DNA of 56,803 nt from an uncultured Alphaproteobacteria bacterium (GTDB lineage Bacteria > Pseudomonadota > Alphaproteobacteria > Caulobacterales > Parvularculaceae). Within the stretch, counting starts at the first letter, position 1. Each line of letters begins with the position of its first letter. This document shows positions 16,735 through 25,201 of this stretch, piece after piece. The notes under the pieces are model-generated. The model was not told where the DNA came from, did not search any database, and was given only the letters and a program-made list of their open reading frames with translations. A program made the translations under genes and the position numbers. The stretch lies in NCBI GenBank assembly GCA_937895955.1, contig CALAZI010000034.1:1-56803 (forward strand). Reading direction: 5' to 3'.

Positions 16735-18126
16735 ATGAGCGTTGATGTTCTTGTTGTCGATGATGAGGCCGATATTCGCGACCTTATTTGCGGCATTCTG
16801 GAGGATGAAGGGTTCAGCCCGCGCGACGCGGCGAATTCGGACGGCGTCTTTGCGGCGATCCGCGAGCGAATTCCGGCGCTCATCGTTCTTGACGTCTGGC
16901 TTCAGAATTCAACGCTCGACGGCATTGAGATCCTTCAGGAGCTGAAGAAGGTTCACCCGGAACTGCCGGTGATCATCATTTCCGGGCACGGCACGATCGA
17001 GACGGCGGTCGCCGCCATCAAGAAAGGCGCCTACGACTTCATTGAAAAGCCCTTCAACGCCGACCGGCTCGTCCTCGTCGTCAATCGCGCGCTTGAATCG
17101 GCGCGGCTCAGGCGCGAGAACGTCGAACTGCGCGAACGCGGGCCGGATTGGGGCCTCATCGGGTCTTCGACCGCGATCAATGCTCTGCGCGCCGTCATCG
17201 ACCGCGTCGCTGACGCCAAGTCGCGCGTGCTGATCTGCGGCCCATCGGGCGCCGGCAAGGAAGTCGTCGCCCGCCTCCTGCATGCTAAGTCGGGGCGCGC
17301 CAACCAGCCTTTCATCGTCGTCAGCGCCGCAACGATCGCGCCGGACCGGATGGAGGAGGAACTGTTCGGCGTTGAGGGCCAGGAGGGGCGCCCGAAATCG
17401 ATCGGACTGATGGAGCGCGCCCATGGCGGCACGCTGATGTTCGATGAGATCGGTGACATGCCGTATGAAACGCAAGGCAAGATCCTGCGCGTCCTCGTCG
17501 ACCAGCGTTTCAAGCGCGTCGGCGGCGACGCGCCGGTCAGCGTCGATGTGAGGATCGTTTCGACGACTTCGCGCGATCTTCTGGCCGACGCCTCAGAGGG
17601 ACGCTTCCGCGAGGACCTTTATCATCGCCTTAACGTCGTGCCGGTCGTCGCGCCGTCGCTCGCCGAGCGTCGCGACGACATTCCCGCGCTCGCCGCCTAT
17701 TTCATGAACAGGATTTCAAGGGCCTCAGGCTTTCCCAAGCGCACGCTTTCCGCAGAGACGCTCGCCGCGCTTCAGGCCTATCATTGGCCCGGCAACGTCC
17801 GCCAACTGCATAACGTCATTGAGCGCACGCTCATCATGATGGGCCGCGATCCCGCAAATTCCGAGATTACTAGCGATCATTTGCCAGCCGAAATAATCGA
17901 CGCCGGATTGACGATCCCGGCCGGCGAGGGGCTAGAGCAGATTATCGCTCTGCCGCTTCGAGAGGCGCGGGAGCGATTCGAGCGCGAATATCTTATTGCG
18001 CAGATCAACCGGTTCGGCGGAAACATATCCCGCACGGCCGCCTTTATCGGCATGGAGCGTTCTGCGCTCCATCGCAAGTTGAAGGCGCTCGGCGTCGGCG
18101 GATCGGCGCGCGCGGAAAGCGCTTAG
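16735..18126 (+). CDS. ntrX: NtrX response regulator
   Basis: The 463-residue partner of NtrY. The receiver domain has the acidic pocket D9/D10 and phosphoacceptor D53 (LIVLDVW), and HGTIETAVAAIKKGAYDFIEKPF. An AAA+ domain carries Walker A GPSGAGKE near 168 and FDEIGDM as Walker B. A Fis-type helix-turn-helix lies near 425-455 (GGNISRTAAFIGMERSALHRKLKAL). The GAFTGA loop that contacts sigma-54 is missing: after EEELFGVEG the sequence runs QEGRPKSIGLMERAHGG. This means it probably does not remodel sigma-54 holoenzyme and instead acts with sigma-70 promoters or as a repressor, as proposed for other alphaproteobacterial members. Confidence 0.95.
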   Translation: MSVDVLVVDDEADIRDLICGILEDEGFSPRDAANSDGVFAAIRERIPALIVLDVWLQNSTLDGIEILQELKKVHPELPVIIISGHGTIETAVAAIKKGAYDFIEKPFNADRLVLVVNRALESARLRRENVELRERGPDWGLIGSSTAINALRAVIDRVADAKSRVLICGPSGAGKEVVARLLHAKSGRANQPFIVVSAATIAPDRMEEELFGVEGQEGRPKSIGLMERAHGGTLMFDEIGDMPYETQGKILRVLVDQRFKRVGGDAPVSVDVRIVSTTSRDLLADASEGRFREDLYHRLNVVPVVAPSLAERRDDIPALAAYFMNRISRASGFPKRTLSAETLAALQAYHWPGNVRQLHNVIERTLIMMGRDPANSEITSDHLPAEIIDAGLTIPAGEGLEQIIALPLREARERFEREYLIAQINRFGGNISRTAAFIGMERSALHRKLKALGVGGSARAESA

Positions 18127-18155
18127 GGCCGGAACTGGAACTGGGATAAAGCGCC

Positions 18156-19529
18156 ATGCGCATCATCATCTGCGGCGCAGGCCGGGTCGGCTTCGGCATC
18201 GCGCGGCGCCTCGCTGTTGAGAATAACGACGTAACGGTTATCGACCAGTCGCGCGAGCTTGTGCGGACGATCGCCGAGCGGCTCGATGTGCGCGGGGTCG
18301 TCGGCAACGGCTCCTATCCCGACGTTCTTGCGGAAGCCGGCGCGCGCGAAGCCGATATGATCATCGCGGTCACCTATTCTGACGAAGTCAACATGATCGC
18401 CTGCCAGATCGCGCATACGCTGTTCAACGTGCCGACGAAAATCGCGCGCATTCGCGCAGCCGGCTATCTCGATCCGCGTTATTCAGATCTTTTCGGACGT
18501 CATCACATGCCGATCGATGTCATCATCTCGCCGGAGCGCGAGGTGAGCGAAGCGATCATGCAGCGCATGGCGACGCCCGGCGCGTTCGAAACGAAGTCGT
18601 TTGTCGACGGCAATGTCTGGGCGGTCGGCGTCAGGTTGAAAGAAGACTGCCCGATATTGAACTCGCCTTTGCGGCAGGTCGCATCGCTTTTTCCCGACCT
18701 GAAAATCACGATCGTCCTCATCAAGCGCGAAGACAAGGTCTGGCGCGCCCATGCTGAGGATCAGCTTCAGGCCGGCGACGACATTTACTTTATCGCGGAT
18801 CGAAACGACGTCGCCCGTGCGCTCGAAATCATGGGCAAAGCCGAGCGGCAGGCGCGCCGCGTCATTATTATCGGCGGCGGCAATATCGGGCTTTATGTCG
18901 CATCGGGCCTTGAAAAACTCGGCAACATGAAGATCCGCCTTGTCGAGCGCGATCGGGCGCGAGCTGAGTCAGTTGCCGCGCAGCTTGATCGCACTGTCGT
19001 GCTGCAAGGCGACGGGCTCGATCGCGCCTTGTTGCGCGAAGCCGGCGTTGAAGAAGCCGAAACCGTCGTGGCGGTCACCAATAACGACCAGGTCAACATT
19101 CTCGCCTCCGTCGTCGCCAAGCGGGAAGGCGCGCGGCGTTCGATGGCGCTCATCAATGATCAGGATTACGGCGCTGTTTCCGAAGCGGTCGGCATCGACC
19201 GCTTCGTCGATCCGCGCGCCACGACGATCTCCACGATTTTGCAGCACATCCGTCGAGGAAGGATCAAAGGCCTTTATTCGGTCTCGGACGGCGCGGCGGA
19301 GCTGATCGACGCGATTGCCCTGGAGACGTCGCCGCTCGTCAACAGGCCGCTTAAGGACGCGGAATTGCCCGAAGGAGTGATGATCGGCGCCGTTTACCGC
19401 GACGGCAAGGTGACCATGCCGAACAGCCAGACTGTCATCAAGCCGGGCGATCGCATCGTGCTGATGGCGCTCAGGGATTACGTCAAGGATGTGGAGCAGA
19501 TGTTCCGCGTCAGCCTAGACTATTTCTAG
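18156..19529 (+). CDS. trkA: Trk potassium uptake regulatory subunit TrkA
   Basis: A 457-residue cytoplasmic NAD(H)-binding subunit that gates TrkH. It contains two RCK units: the first begins MRIIICGAGRVGFGIARRL, the second near residue 230 begins RVIIIGGGNIGLYVASGL; each ends in a TrkA-C regulatory domain (for example VMIGAVYRDGKVTMPNSQTVIKPGDRIV). It follows ntrX by 29 bases and precedes trkH by six. This linkage of ntrYX to trkA is a standard alphaproteobacterial arrangement. Confidence 0.97.
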   Translation: MRIIICGAGRVGFGIARRLAVENNDVTVIDQSRELVRTIAERLDVRGVVGNGSYPDVLAEAGAREADMIIAVTYSDEVNMIACQIAHTLFNVPTKIARIRAAGYLDPRYSDLFGRHHMPIDVIISPEREVSEAIMQRMATPGAFETKSFVDGNVWAVGVRLKEDCPILNSPLRQVASLFPDLKITIVLIKREDKVWRAHAEDQLQAGDDIYFIADRNDVARALEIMGKAERQARRVIIIGGGNIGLYVASGLEKLGNMKIRLVERDRARAESVAAQLDRTVVLQGDGLDRALLREAGVEEAETVVAVTNNDQVNILASVVAKREGARRSMALINDQDYGAVSEAVGIDRFVDPRATTISTILQHIRRGRIKGLYSVSDGAAELIDAIALETSPLVNRPLKDAELPEGVMIGAVYRDGKVTMPNSQTVIKPGDRIVLMALRDYVKDVEQMFRVSLDYF

Positions 19530-19535
19530 GCGGAC

Positions 19536-20921
19536 ATGGCGTCAGCATCAGTCGCCCGTTATTTCGGCGTCAGCCTTCTGCTGCTCGGCGCGGCGATGAC
19601 GGTCCCGGTTGCGCTGGCGCTGGCTGTCGGCGACGTCGCCGCCGGCAATTATGCATTCGCCTGCGCGATCACGCTTTTCGCCGGCTCCGGCTTTATCGTC
19701 CTTTCCGCCGGGGCGCGGCGCAATGTTGATTTTCGAGCAACAATCTTCCTCGTCGTTCTTTGGTGGTCTGCGGCGCCTGTGTTCGGGGCGTTGCCGTTCT
19801 GGCTCGGCGGGTGGTCGCTCGTCGACGGCTATTTCGAGACCGTCTCGGCCATGACGACGACGGGCGCCACATTGCAGAGCGGCGATCTCAGACAGACGCC
19901 GACCGCCCTTGTCTGGCGCGCTGTTTTGCAGTGGATCGGCGGCCTTGCCTCGCTCGCAACCGCTGCTGCGATCTTCATCCGGCCGCAATTCGTCGGCGCG
20001 GACGCCGCAGAGCCGACTTTTTCACGCGGCGAGGACGGTTCTTATATTTTCGCTTTCGCCAGCGCGATCCGCGCTTTCGCCCCGGTCTACGCCGGACTCA
20101 CTTTCATAGCCTTTGCGGCGCTGACGGCGAGCGGCGCGCCTGCGCTTGACGCCGCGGCGCTCGCTCTTTCCTGCCTTGCGTCAGGCGGCATCATGCCGAA
20201 TCCGGACGGCTTTTCCGCTTATCCGAACGCGGTCGCCATCGCCTATTTTCCTTTTTTGGTCTTATCGGGCGCCAGCTTCATCCTGTTGGTTCGCGCTTTC
20301 CGTCGCAAGAGGACGAAGGCGGCGGATTTTGAATCATCCGTCTATCTCGTACTTATCCTTCTTCTCTCCATCGTCTTCGTGCTGTTCGCCGGCGATCACG
20401 GCGTCTTTCCGGCGCTCTTCAATGCGGCGAGCCTTTTTTCGACCAACGGCGTTATTGTCGGCTCTGAACCCGATCTGATGCTCGCGCTCGTCACTGTCAT
20501 CATCGGCGGGTGCGCCGTATCGACGGCCGGCGGATTGAAGATCCTCAGGTGGATCGTCATCATGCGGCGCTCGCAGATGGAGGTTCGCCGGCTCATCATG
20601 CCGAGCGCCGTATTCGGGCCGCGCACGGCGCGAAACGAACTCGGCGTCTGGATGCATTTTCTCGTGTTCACGATGGCGCTCGCCGCGTTGACGACAGCCC
20701 TGACCGCCGGCGGGCACTCTATCGAGGCCGCCGCCGCCGGCGCGGTCGGCGCGATCGCCAATGCGGGCCCCGTGATCGCTCTGACGCCCGAAGGGCATGA
20801 GGGCTACCATATCTTTGAGGACGGTTGGACGCGCCTTCTCCTCGCCGCAGCGATGATCGTCGGGCGCCTTGAAGGCGTCGCCGCGTTGATGATGATAAAA
20901 GGCGCATTCTGGAGAGTTTGA
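19536..20921 (+). CDS. trkH: Trk potassium uptake channel subunit TrkH
   Basis: A 461-residue polytopic membrane protein with about ten helices, the potassium-conducting subunit partnered with TrkA. The four pore loops keep their filter glycines: TTTGATL, LASGGIMPNPDG, FSTNGVIVGS and IANAGPVIAL. WRAVLQWIGGL and STAGGLKILRWIVIMRR are typical TrkH segments. The region after the first loop (LASLATAAAIFI) departs from the usual GGMGIVVLAVAIL, so the family position is somewhat divergent. It lies directly after trkA and seven bases before the transaminase gene. Confidence 0.93.
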   Translation: MASASVARYFGVSLLLLGAAMTVPVALALAVGDVAAGNYAFACAITLFAGSGFIVLSAGARRNVDFRATIFLVVLWWSAAPVFGALPFWLGGWSLVDGYFETVSAMTTTGATLQSGDLRQTPTALVWRAVLQWIGGLASLATAAAIFIRPQFVGADAAEPTFSRGEDGSYIFAFASAIRAFAPVYAGLTFIAFAALTASGAPALDAAALALSCLASGGIMPNPDGFSAYPNAVAIAYFPFLVLSGASFILLVRAFRRKRTKAADFESSVYLVLILLLSIVFVLFAGDHGVFPALFNAASLFSTNGVIVGSEPDLMLALVTVIIGGCAVSTAGGLKILRWIVIMRRSQMEVRRLIMPSAVFGPRTARNELGVWMHFLVFTMALAALTTALTAGGHSIEAAAAGAVGAIANAGPVIALTPEGHEGYHIFEDGWTRLLLAAAMIVGRLEGVAALMMIKGAFWRV

Positions 20922-20927
20922 TCAATC

Positions 20928-21779
20928 ATGCCGCGCATCGCTTACGTAAACGGCGCCTATCGCCCTCTTAAAGACGCTTTCGTTCATATCGAGGATCGCG
21001 GCTATCAATTCGCGGACGGCATTTATGAAGTCGCGCTTCGCGTCGACGGTCGCTTCTGGGACCTTGACGGCCATCTCGCCCGGTGGGGGCGCTCATTGAA
21101 AGAGCTCAATATCGCGGAGCCGATGAGCGAACGCGCCCTGCGGCTCGTCATAGGCCGGCTTATCGCGAAAAACAGACTGGGCGATTGTTACATCTACATG
21201 CAGGCGACGAGGGGCGTTGCGCCGCGGAACCATCCATTCCCTCTTGAGGGAACGCGGCCGTCGCTTGTCATGACCGTAAAACCGCTTGATTTGCGCAAAC
21301 TGAATCTGAACGCGCAGAAGGGAATTTCGGTTATCACAGAACCGGATATCAGATGGGGACGGGTGGACATCAAATCGGTCGGTCTGCTGCCGAACATTCT
21401 CGCCAAGGAAAAAGCGAAGCGGCAAGGATCCGGAGAGGCGTGGCTGGTGCGAAACGGGAAGGTGACGGAAGGCGGCTCATCGAACGCCTGGATTGTCGAT
21501 GAGGACGGCGCGCTCATCACGCATCCGCTGGGCAACGAGATTCTGGGCGGGATCACGCGGCAGACGGTGATCAGATGCGCTGAAGAGCTGCAACTTCGCG
21601 TCGTCGAACGTCCCTTCACCGTCGACGAGGCGAAAAATGCTAAAGAAGCATTTATCACCTCGGCGATGAATCTCGTGACGCCGGTCATCGCCGTCGACGG
21701 CGCCAGGATCGGGAACGGAAAGCCGGGTCCGATTGCGCTGCGTTTGAGAGAAGCCTATTACGCCCACAACGCGGCATGA
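20928..21779 (+). CDS. dat: D-amino acid transaminase
   Basis: A 283-residue fold-type IV PLP enzyme, probably D-alanine/D-amino acid aminotransferase. EDRGYQFADGIYEVALRVDGRFW near the start is the family hallmark; IKSVGLLPNILAKEKA contains the probable PLP lysine, and GSSNAWIVDEDGALITHPLG and ILGGITRQTVI bind the cofactor phosphate. Branched-chain or ADC-lyase-like members share these motifs, but the EDRGYQFADGIYE start and the position beside hfq favour Dat. Together with ald it may supply D-amino acids or their breakdown products. Confidence 0.88.
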   Translation: MPRIAYVNGAYRPLKDAFVHIEDRGYQFADGIYEVALRVDGRFWDLDGHLARWGRSLKELNIAEPMSERALRLVIGRLIAKNRLGDCYIYMQATRGVAPRNHPFPLEGTRPSLVMTVKPLDLRKLNLNAQKGISVITEPDIRWGRVDIKSVGLLPNILAKEKAKRQGSGEAWLVRNGKVTEGGSSNAWIVDEDGALITHPLGNEILGGITRQTVIRCAEELQLRVVERPFTVDEAKNAKEAFITSAMNLVTPVIAVDGARIGNGKPGPIALRLREAYYAHNAA

Positions 21780-21845
21780 CAACGGCGCGTCGCAAAACGG
21801 GTTGCATCCTTAGCAATCCCAAGCCAAGATCGCCGCTTAGGGCGC

Positions 21846-21851
21846 TATAAT
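21846..21851 (+). promoter_or_regulatory. Possible -10 element for hfq (TATAAT)
   Basis: A perfect TATAAT lies 24 bases before the hfq ATG, in the 95-base gap after dat. No good -35 is visible at the standard distance, so this is a tentative own promoter for hfq. Confidence 0.25.
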
Positions 21852-21874
21852 CCGCCAAAGGATAAAGATTTCCA

Positions 21875-22114
21875 ATGAACGACAAGAAACAAAACCTTCA
21901 GGACGTTTTCCTGAATCACGTTCGCAAGGAAAAAGTGGCGGTGACGATTTTCCTCGTCAACGGCGTCAAGCTTCAGGGCGTCGTCACCTGGTTCGACAAT
22001 TTCTGCGTCCTCCTGAAACGCGAGGGGCAGGTGCAACTTGTCTACAAGCATGCCATATCCACCGTGATGCCGGCTCAGCCGGTCAATCTCTGGAATGGCG
22101 AAGAAAGCGAATAG
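21875..22114 (+). CDS. hfq: RNA chaperone Hfq
   Basis: A 79-residue Sm-like protein that pairs small RNAs with mRNAs as a hexamer. It contains QDVFLNHVRKEKVAVTIFLVNGVKLQGVV (Sm1) and FDNFCVLLKREGQVQLVYKHAISTV (Sm2), with the YKHAIST signature of the proximal RNA site. AAAGGATAAAG before the ATG serves as ribosome site. The order hfq-hflX is conserved widely in proteobacteria. Confidence 0.98.
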   Translation: MNDKKQNLQDVFLNHVRKEKVAVTIFLVNGVKLQGVVTWFDNFCVLLKREGQVQLVYKHAISTVMPAQPVNLWNGEESE

Positions 22115-22120
22115 AGCTCA

Positions 22121-23503
22121 TTGACTGATAAGGCGGAAGACGGCGGCGCGCAGGATTTCGGCGCCGCTTTTGTGATTCACGTCGCCTTCGCGGCCGAAAC
22201 CCGCCGGCGAAGCCCCGCCGCGCGCCTTGAAGAGGCGGTCGGCCTCGCTGAGGCGATCGACCTCGCTGTCGTATATTCGGAAGTCGCGACAATCGCTAAC
22301 CCGAGGCCGGCCACTCTTCTGGGGCAGGGGCGGGTCGAAAAAATTGCGGCGCAACTTGATCAGGCGAAGCCGCGCCCGGGCCTTGTGATCGTCGACGCGG
22401 CTTTAAGTCCGGTTCAGCATCGAAATCTTGAAAAGGCCTGGAACGCCAAGGTGCTGGACCGTACGGCGTTGATCCTTGAAATTTTCGGCGCGCGAGCGCG
22501 AACGGCGGAAGGCCGGCTGCAGGTCGATCTCGCCCATCTCACCTATCAGAAATCCCGGCTTGTACGCTCATGGACGCACCTTGAGCGCCAACGCGGCGGA
22601 CGCGGCTTTCTGGGCGGTCCAGGCGAGCGTCAGATTGAAAGCGACCGGCGCGCCATTGAGGTGAAAATCGATCGCCTGCGCGAGAAGCTCGATCAGGTGC
22701 GCAGGACGCGCACGCTCCAGCGCGAAAAGCGCCGGAAGACCCCGCACCCGGTCGTCGCGCTGGTCGGCTACACCAACGCCGGCAAATCGACCTTGTTTAA
22801 CCGGCTGTCGAAGTCCGACGTTGTTGCGCGCGACCAATTATTCGCAACGCTTGATCCGACCATGCGCGCAATCGACCTGCCTTCCGGCCAGCGCGTCATT
22901 CTCTCCGACACCGTCGGATTTATATCCGACCTGCCGACGCAGCTTGTCGCCGCGTTTCGCGCGACGCTGGAAGAAGTGAATGAGGCGAATCTCATCCTCC
23001 ATGTTCGCGACAGCGCGCACGAAGATTCGGACGCCCAGCGCGAAGATGTCATTGACGTTCTTGCAGAGCTCGGCGTCGATGCGGATGACGGGCGTCCCGT
23101 CATTGAGGTGATGAACAAGATTGATCTTCTCTCTGCGGACGACAAGCTTGCGCTTGAAGCCTTGGCGCGGCTTTCGCGCGAGAAGTCGGCTGGAACAATT
23201 GAAGAGCCTTTCCGCATCGCCGTTTCAGCGGTGACGGGGGAGGGACTCGACGAATTGCGTTCGGCGATGGACGGCTTGCTGACGCTTGATCGCGAAACGT
23301 TCTTAGCGACTCTGGAAGGCGCTGAAGGCGCCGCGCGCGCATGGCTGCATGAGCATGGCGATATTCTGGCGGAGAATGCGCATGACGGCGTCCTGGACGT
23401 TGAGGTGCGATTGACCGAGAAGTCCGCAGGACAATTCCGAAAACTCTATCCGGATGCGACGCTGCAGCTGCGTTCCGACGCTCGTAGGCGGTTGAGCGCA
23501 TGA
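22121..23503 (+). CDS. hflX: GTPase HflX
   Basis: A 460-residue ribosome-associated GTPase that splits stalled or heat-damaged ribosomes. The glycine-rich N-terminal domain includes NPRPATLLGQGRVEKIAAQL and GERQIESDRRAI, followed by a coiled helix. The G domain shows G1 GYTNAGKSTLFNRL (about residues 216-229), G3 DTVGFISDLPTQL and G4 NKID. It starts at a TTG seven bases after the hfq stop, and its own stop overlaps the next gene's ATG. Confidence 0.97.
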   Translation: MTDKAEDGGAQDFGAAFVIHVAFAAETRRRSPAARLEEAVGLAEAIDLAVVYSEVATIANPRPATLLGQGRVEKIAAQLDQAKPRPGLVIVDAALSPVQHRNLEKAWNAKVLDRTALILEIFGARARTAEGRLQVDLAHLTYQKSRLVRSWTHLERQRGGRGFLGGPGERQIESDRRAIEVKIDRLREKLDQVRRTRTLQREKRRKTPHPVVALVGYTNAGKSTLFNRLSKSDVVARDQLFATLDPTMRAIDLPSGQRVILSDTVGFISDLPTQLVAAFRATLEEVNEANLILHVRDSAHEDSDAQREDVIDVLAELGVDADDGRPVIEVMNKIDLLSADDKLALEALARLSREKSAGTIEEPFRIAVSAVTGEGLDELRSAMDGLLTLDRETFLATLEGAEGAARAWLHEHGDILAENAHDGVLDVEVRLTEKSAGQFRKLYPDATLQLRSDARRRLSA

Positions 23504-24303
23504 CGGTAGACATCATCCGCGTCCGCGATCTGATCGCTGAAATCGCCGAGAAAGAAATGCTTTCGCAATACAGGCGGCTCGACCGGGACGCCGTTCGCGC
23601 AAAGTCATCGCCTTCCGATCTCGTCACCATTGTCGACGAAGCCATGGAGAAAGAATTGCGGCGCGCGCTGCTGGGCCTGACGCCGGGCGCTGCGTTCGTG
23701 GGGGAAGAATCGGCGGCCGCAGACCCGACGATTATGGACGCGATCGCCTCAGCGGATCGCTGCTGGATTGTCGATCCGCTCGACGGCACCAGGAATTTCG
23801 TCAATCACGTCGACGAGTTCGGTTCAATCGTCGCCTATCTCGAACGGGGCGTCGTTGAAGCGGCGTGGATATTCGCCGCGCCGACGCGCCAGTTCGCGAT
23901 CGGCGTCAAAGGCGGCGGCGTCACGTGGGACGGCGAGCGCGTAGTTCCGAAGCGGGCTGAAAACAATCCGCCGACCGGCTGGCGCTCGACGGGCTGGCTC
24001 AACGAATCGTGGCGCGCTCATATTGTCGATAATCTGAAACAGAAAACGGCCTCGCGCGCAGGACATTGCGCGGCGTACGCCTATCTTGCGCTCATTCAGG
24101 GCGACGTGGATTTCAAGCTCTCCAGCCGCATCCACGCCTGGGACCATGCGGCTGGGGCGATGTTGACGGAAGAGCTGGGGGGTGCGGCGCACTGGCTTGA
24201 GGACGGGGTACGGTACCGGCCGCAGACAAGCGTTGACCGTCCTTATCTCGCAACCGCTCCGGGCCGGGACTGGACGATGATCGCAGACTTGCTGCGCAAC
24301 TGA
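23500..24303 (+). CDS. Inositol monophosphatase family protein
   Basis: A 267-residue member of the Li-sensitive metal phosphatase family (SuhB/HisN/CysQ). Metal-site motifs are GEES near residue 68, WIVDPLDGTRNFV near 88-100, and AWDHAAGAMLTEELGG near 213. The DGT..F core and the second aspartate motif are intact, so it should be catalytically active. Histidinol-phosphatase (HisN) or PAP phosphatase activity cannot be excluded; the sequence does not decide. Its ATG overlaps the hflX stop (ATGA), so translation is coupled. Confidence 0.88.
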   Translation: MTVDIIRVRDLIAEIAEKEMLSQYRRLDRDAVRAKSSPSDLVTIVDEAMEKELRRALLGLTPGAAFVGEESAAADPTIMDAIASADRCWIVDPLDGTRNFVNHVDEFGSIVAYLERGVVEAAWIFAAPTRQFAIGVKGGGVTWDGERVVPKRAENNPPTGWRSTGWLNESWRAHIVDNLKQKTASRAGHCAAYAYLALIQGDVDFKLSSRIHAWDHAAGAMLTEELGGAAHWLEDGVRYRPQTSVDRPYLATAPGRDWTMIADLLRN

Positions 24304-24358
24304 TATTCCTGTTTGCCCGGACGTTCGGGCGGTGACAGAAGGCGATCAGGAGACGCCT

Positions 24359-25192
24359 ATGACCGCTCAATTCGCCCAATTCAAAGACAAGGTCTGCGTC
24401 GTCACGGGCGCCGCCTCCGGGATTGGCCGCGCGACGGCGGTCAGGCTTGCACAAGCCGGCGCGGCGGTCGCGATCTCGGATATAGACGCGGACGGGCTTG
24501 AGGAAACGCGCCGGATGATTGACGGGGCGACGACGAACCGCCTGCTCGTCGATCGCCTTGATGTCTCTGACGGCGATGCGATCATCGCCTACGCTGAGAC
24601 AGTGCGGCAAAGCCTTGGCGACGCCGACTATCTATTCAATATCGCAGGGCTTACCCGTGTCGGGGTTTTTGAAGACACGCCTCTGTCGTCCTACGAAAAA
24701 ATCATGGACGTGAATTATTGGGGCGTCGTGCGGATGACGAAGGCCTTTCTGCCGCAACTAATCGAGACAAGGGGCGGCCTCGTCAACATCTCCAGCATCT
24801 TCGGCATGATCGGCTTCGCCGGACAGGCGCATTATTGCGCGTCAAAATTCGCCGTGCGCGGATTTTCCGAAACGATCGCGCAGGAATTGGCGGGAAAAGG
24901 CGTGCGCGTGACCTCCGTTCATCCGGGCGGCGTTGCGACTGGGATCGCCCGCAACGCCGTTGTCGACGCGATGCCGCCTGAAGTGGGCGACAAGGCCGAG
25001 ATTGAATCGCGGTTCAACAAGGCCGCCATAACCAGCCCTGAGCGCGCCGCCGACATCATTCTCAGCGGCGCCGCGCGCGGCAAAAGACAGGTCCTCGTCG
25101 GACCGGACGCCAGGATCATCTCGTTCGTCCAGCGCCTGTTCCCGGAATCCTATGCGGGCATCATCGCCCGCCTTCGCCCGCGCGGCGCGTAA
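24359..25192 (+). CDS. Short-chain dehydrogenase/reductase
   Basis: A 277-residue classical SDR. NAD(P)-binding TGAASGIG lies at about residues 16-23, NIAG near 95, the catalytic serine in NISSIFG and YCASK as the tyrosine/lysine pair near 159-163; the HPGGVATGI motif follows. The Asp after beta-2 (AISDIDADG) suggests NAD preference. The substrate is unknown. Start at 24359 is supported by AGGAG six bases upstream; a longer frame from 24332 has none. It is convergent with kbl. Confidence 0.9.
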   Translation: MTAQFAQFKDKVCVVTGAASGIGRATAVRLAQAGAAVAISDIDADGLEETRRMIDGATTNRLLVDRLDVSDGDAIIAYAETVRQSLGDADYLFNIAGLTRVGVFEDTPLSSYEKIMDVNYWGVVRMTKAFLPQLIETRGGLVNISSIFGMIGFAGQAHYCASKFAVRGFSETIAQELAGKGVRVTSVHPGGVATGIARNAVVDAMPPEVGDKAEIESRFNKAAITSPERAADIILSGAARGKRQVLVGPDARIISFVQRLFPESYAGIIARLRPRGA

Positions 25193-25201
25193 TCGCCGCT
25201 T

